Source: an uncultured Oscillospiraceae bacterium (GTDB lineage: Bacteria > Bacillota > Clostridia > Oscillospirales > Oscillospiraceae). From it: DNA of 7,945 nucleotides. The notes beneath the pieces are model-generated. The model made no database searches and was not told the origin of the DNA. It saw nothing but the letters and a program-made list of their open reading frames with translations. Where the stretch lies: the NCBI GenBank assembly GCA_900752305.1, contig CAADUV010000265.1, positions 1 through 7,945 of the forward strand, in the 5' to 3' direction. Both the position numbers and the translations under genes were made by a program. This document shows, piece by piece, positions 5,378 through 7,945 of this stretch (the stretch's first letter is position 1; each line of letters starts with the position of its first letter).

Positions 5378-6181
5378 TTACTCCGTGTGTTTCCCGCTGT
5401 ACTCGGCGTTGTCGATGAGCAGGATGCTGCGCACCAGGAACCACAGGGCAGTGGCGGCCAGCAACACTTTCTGATACAGCTCCACCGAGTCTGCCAGCGC
5501 GATCACAGAGAGCATCACCGTCAGCAGGCTGAACCAGGCGGCCGCTTGGGGACGGGGGAACTGGAAGGCGAAGGAGGCGGTGAAGTACCAGGCCAGGGCG
5601 GCGGAGCTGACGGCAAAGACCTGCCAGGCGAAGGACATGACCGACGGGTTGGAGGCGTTGGAGTGATAGGTCAGCACCAGCCAAACGCAGGACATGAAGC
5701 CGGGGATGAGGGGCGCCAGAGACCAACTGCCGCTGTCGCCGTTGCGCAGGACCATAAAGAAGACGGCCGCCGTGGCGCAGAGCATCAAAATGCCCAAGAA
5801 CAACAGGAAGGGCTGGGTCTGGAACAGCACCGCCAGCAGATTGCCTCCCCCGTTGTTCAGATAGGTCAGAAACAGCGTGCGGAAGATCATCCCTGCCCCC
5901 ACCAGAAAAGCGGCGGCAGAGAGGAACTCTAACCCTTGCAGCAGGGTATCCGCGTGATAGGCGGAGTACCAGTCCTGGGCCTCATTGGCCACGAAAAAGC
6001 TCAGGAAGAAGAGCAGCAGGGTGCCGATGACCGTCAGGGCGATGAGGGCGTAGGAATAAGGGTGATGGAGGATGGGCATCCCCGTGGAGGGGGACAGGGC
6101 CACAGACAGCTGCTGCATCCGCAAAAAGAAGCCGATCACGCCCAACGCCAGGGCGAGCAAAGGGTAGTAGATTCGTTTCAT
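5378..6181 (-). CDS. Polytopic membrane protein of unknown function
   Basis: I do not recognise this 267-residue protein. It is almost entirely hydrophobic, with about eight likely membrane helices near residues 6-21, 44-65, 82-106, 117-145, 154-171, 182-207, 213-231 and 238-256. Short polar links include QDWYSAYHAD (69-78) and LTYLNNGGGN (105-114). The C-terminus is short and charged (DNAEYSGKHTE). There are no Cys pairs, nucleotide-binding motif or obvious catalytic motif. Conserved-looking polar or charged residues inside or next to helices (Glu67, Asp70, Glu85, Arg101) could be functional but this is only suggestive. The ATG at 6181 has GGAGG 6 bases upstream and is preferred over an in-frame TTG at 6196. 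It has its own promoter and ends at the shared terminator, so it appears to be a single-gene unit. It could be a transporter or a membrane anchor; neither is shown. Confidence 0.8.
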   Translation of the reverse strand: MKRIYYPLLALALGVIGFFLRMQQLSVALSPSTGMPILHHPYSYALIALTVIGTLLLFFLSFFVANEAQDWYSAYHADTLLQGLEFLSAAAFLVGAGMIFRTLFLTYLNNGGGNLLAVLFQTQPFLLFLGILMLCATAAVFFMVLRNGDSGSWSLAPLIPGFMSCVWLVLTYHSNASNPSVMSFAWQVFAVSSAALAWYFTASFAFQFPRPQAAAWFSLLTVMLSVIALADSVELYQKVLLAATALWFLVRSILLIDNAEYSGKHTE

Positions 6182-6254
6182 AGAAAACCTCCGCAAACAG
6201 GATGAGAAAAAGCCGCACCGTGCGCGACATAATATTCAGACAGTGTATTTTACT

Positions 6255-6283
6255 ATTGTACTCCAAAACCAACTGGATGTCAG
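6255..6283 (-). promoter_or_regulatory. Promoter of the membrane protein gene
   Basis: On the minus strand CTGACA (6283-6278) is followed after 17 bases by TACAAT (6260-6255), each five of six against consensus at optimal spacing. The transcript should start near 6248, leaving a leader of about 67 bases before the ATG at 6181. Confidence 0.7.
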
Positions 6284-6311
6284 CAGAAATTTCATGATTT
6301 TCCAGGGGATT

Positions 6312-6340
6312 TTGCACAGGGCACGCCCCTTGCGCATAAA
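6312..6340 (+). promoter_or_regulatory. Weak candidate promoter of asnB
   Basis: TTGCAC (6312-6317) and CATAAA (6335-6340) are 17 bases apart; TAAACT at 6337-6342 is an alternative -10. These are poor matches, but no better plus-strand promoter was found between 6182 and 6375. No T-box or other recognisable leader structure is visible in this 194-base gap. Confidence 0.25.
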
Positions 6341-6375
6341 CTAGAACCAGAATGAAACGGAAAGGAATGGTTGGA

Positions 6376-7945
6376 ATGTGCGGCATTGGCGGATTTTGCG
6401 ATTGGAGCCGGGATAACCGGACGTGGCAATGGGAAAAGACCGGGGAACGGATGTGCCGTTCCTTGGAGCGGCGGGGGCCGGATGACGGCGGCCTGTGGCT
6501 GGGGCAGGACTGTGTTCTGGCACACCGGCGGCTGGCGGTCATCGACCCGGAGAACGGGCATCAGCCCATGGTACGCCGGGACGGGGACGGGCAGGACATC
6601 GTGTTGGTCTACAACGGGGAGCTGTACAACACCGACGACCTGCGCCAGGAGCTGACCCGAAGGGGACATCAGTTTGTCACTCGGACGGACACCGAGGTGT
6701 TGCTGGAGGCTTGGCGGGAGTACGGCGAAACGATGGGCGACCACTTGGAAGGCATCTACGCCTTCGCCATCTGGGAGGAACGCACCCGCACCCTGTTCTG
6801 CTGTCGGGATCGGTTCGGGGTAAAACCATTCTTCTATACCATGGTGGGCAGCACCTTTGTCTTTGGCTCCGAGCTAAAAACCCTTTTCTGCTACCCTGGC
6901 CTGACGCCGGAGGCGGATGAGACCACATGGCAGGAGGTGTTGGGCATCTCCCCTGCCCGCACGCCGGGGGTGGGCGTATTCAAGGGAATCTCCGAGCTGA
7001 AACCGGCCCACCAGCTCACCGTCAGTCCAGAGGGGCTCCGCATCCGGCGTTATTGGAACGTGACCAGCCGTCCCCACACCGAGGACTATCCGGAGACGGT
7101 GGAGCACCTGCGGCACCTGCTCTCCTCTGCCATCCGGCGTCAGCTGGTCAGTGACGTGCCCCTGTGTACCCTGCTCTCCGGCGGGTTGGATTCCTCCATC
7201 ATCACCGCCGTGGCGGCCAATGCCTATCGGGAGTGGGGACTGCCGCCCTTGGAGACCTATTCCTTTGACTACACCGACAACCAGAAGTATTTCAAAGCGT
7301 CCTCCTTCCAACCCGACGCCGACTGGCCTTGGGTGGAGCGGATGCGGGAAGAATTCGGCACCGATCACCGGATCTTGACCTGCTCTCAAGAGCTGCTGGT
7401 GTCCCTGTTGGGGGCGGCAGTGGAGGCCAAAGACCTGCCGGGGATGGCGGATTTGGACTCCTCGCTGCTCTACTTCTGTAGCCAGATTCGGCAACGGCAC
7501 ACGGTCTCCCTGTCCGGCGAGTGCAGCGATGAGATCTTTGGGGGCTACCCGTGGTTCCACCGGGCGGATATGCTGGCGGCGGACACCTTCCCTTGGAGCA
7601 TGGACATCACCGCCCGCACCGACGTCTTTCGGCCGGAAGTGGTGGAGCGGCTTCAGCTAGAGGATTATGTCAAGTGGCGCTACCAAGAGAGCGTGGCGGA
7701 AACCCCGCGTCTGGAGGGCGAAACGGAAGCGGAAGCCCGCCGGCGTGAGATTGGCTGGCTGAACCTGAATTGGTTCATGACCAACCTGCTGGATCGGAAG
7801 GATCGCATGAGTATGTACTCCGGCTTGGAAGTCCGTGTGCCCTTCTGTGACCATCATCTGGTGGACTATGTGTGGAACATTCCCTGGGAAATGAAAAGTC
7901 GGGGCGGCATCCGAAAACAGGTGCTTCGGGACGCCGCCGCAGGCA
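6376..7945 (+). CDS. asnB: Asparagine synthetase (glutamine-hydrolysing), cut by the right edge
   Basis: This enzyme makes asparagine from aspartate and glutamine using ATP, in the cytoplasm. The first 523 codons are present, against a usual length of around 610-630. The glutaminase domain starts MCGIGGF, with Cys2 as the nucleophile exposed after Met removal. It continues with HRRLAVID (50-57), the YNGELYN glutamine/oxyanion loop (79-85), RTDTEVLLEAW with Asp105, and RDRFGVKPFFY (144-154). The synthetase domain has the ATP-binding SGGLDSS loop (268-274), SGECSDEIFGGY (380-391) and the SGLEVRVPF segment from 482. The insert containing DNQKYFKASSFQ after the ATP loop is, as I recall it, common in AsnB of Firmicutes. 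The ATG at 6376 is chosen because it places Cys at position 2 and AAGGA (6362-6366) lies 9 bases upstream. An in-frame ATG at 6367 touches that site and would block the catalytic Cys. It is transcribed divergently from the membrane protein gene. Confidence 0.95.
   Translation, partial: MCGIGGFCDWSRDNRTWQWEKTGERMCRSLERRGPDDGGLWLGQDCVLAHRRLAVIDPENGHQPMVRRDGDGQDIVLVYNGELYNTDDLRQELTRRGHQFVTRTDTEVLLEAWREYGETMGDHLEGIYAFAIWEERTRTLFCCRDRFGVKPFFYTMVGSTFVFGSELKTLFCYPGLTPEADETTWQEVLGISPARTPGVGVFKGISELKPAHQLTVSPEGLRIRRYWNVTSRPHTEDYPETVEHLRHLLSSAIRRQLVSDVPLCTLLSGGLDSSIITAVAANAYREWGLPPLETYSFDYTDNQKYFKASSFQPDADWPWVERMREEFGTDHRILTCSQELLVSLLGAAVEAKDLPGMADLDSSLLYFCSQIRQRHTVSLSGECSDEIFGGYPWFHRADMLAADTFPWSMDITARTDVFRPEVVERLQLEDYVKWRYQESVAETPRLEGETEAEARRREIGWLNLNWFMTNLLDRKDRMSMYSGLEVRVPFCDHHLVDYVWNIPWEMKSRGGIRKQVLRDAAAG

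Noticed and set aside
5045..5932. Plus-strand open frame of 295 codons running through the phosphatase gene end and the membrane protein gene
   Set aside because: It crosses the strong terminator and is in the wrong frame and strand for both supported genes.
6182..6196. TTG start at 6196 for the membrane protein
   Set aside because: The GGAGG ribosome site lies downstream of this TTG and fits the ATG at 6181.
6367..6375. Upstream ATG for asnB
   Set aside because: It abuts the ribosome site with no spacing and would bury the Cys that must become the N-terminal nucleophile.

Overview
The window reads as a chromosomal segment of a GC-rich, low-motility-gene-content Firmicute, most likely a gut Clostridium relative (Oscillospiraceae/Ruminococcaceae type). 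This is inferred from the strong AGGAGG ribosome sites, the Gram-positive style of the LexA-like protein and its candidate operator, the Clostridia-type heterodimeric ABC exporter, and the AsnB type. No RNA gene, CRISPR array or complete insertion sequence was found. Every stretch over 300 bases is occupied by a gene.

Left block, minus strand (1-3977): a three-gene operon in the order MarR-type regulator, ABC half-transporter A, ABC half-transporter B. It is driven by a near-consensus promoter (TTGACA-N17-TACAAT) with a perfect 13-base palindrome just downstream of the predicted start of transcription, the expected place for MarR autorepression. The two half-transporters look like the TM287/TM288 (BmrC/BmrD) asymmetric pair. 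A carries the degenerate ATPase residues, and B should carry the catalytic ones. At the left edge (1-62), B loses family resemblance right after its signature motif, and no frame there contains a Walker B motif. Either a dispersed repeat interrupts the gene or the window edge is a chimeric join.

Middle block, plus strand (4080-5367): a divergently transcribed pair. The first gene is a LexA-like repressor with an intact LexA-type DNA-binding domain but no recognisable autocleavage chemistry: the Ala-Gly site is Ala-Glu, the Ser is Thr and the Lys is Cys. The second gene is a histidine-phosphatase (phosphoglycerate mutase-like) enzyme 16 bases downstream. A LexA-box-like sequence overlaps the -35 element of their promoter, so the repressor may control itself without being inactivated by RecA. 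This is the most unusual item in the window. The unit ends at a strong hairpin terminator that can also serve the convergent gene to its right.

Right block (5378-7945): a minus-strand gene for an unrecognised polytopic membrane protein, then, divergent from it, a glutamine-dependent asparagine synthetase (asnB) that runs off the right edge after 523 codons.
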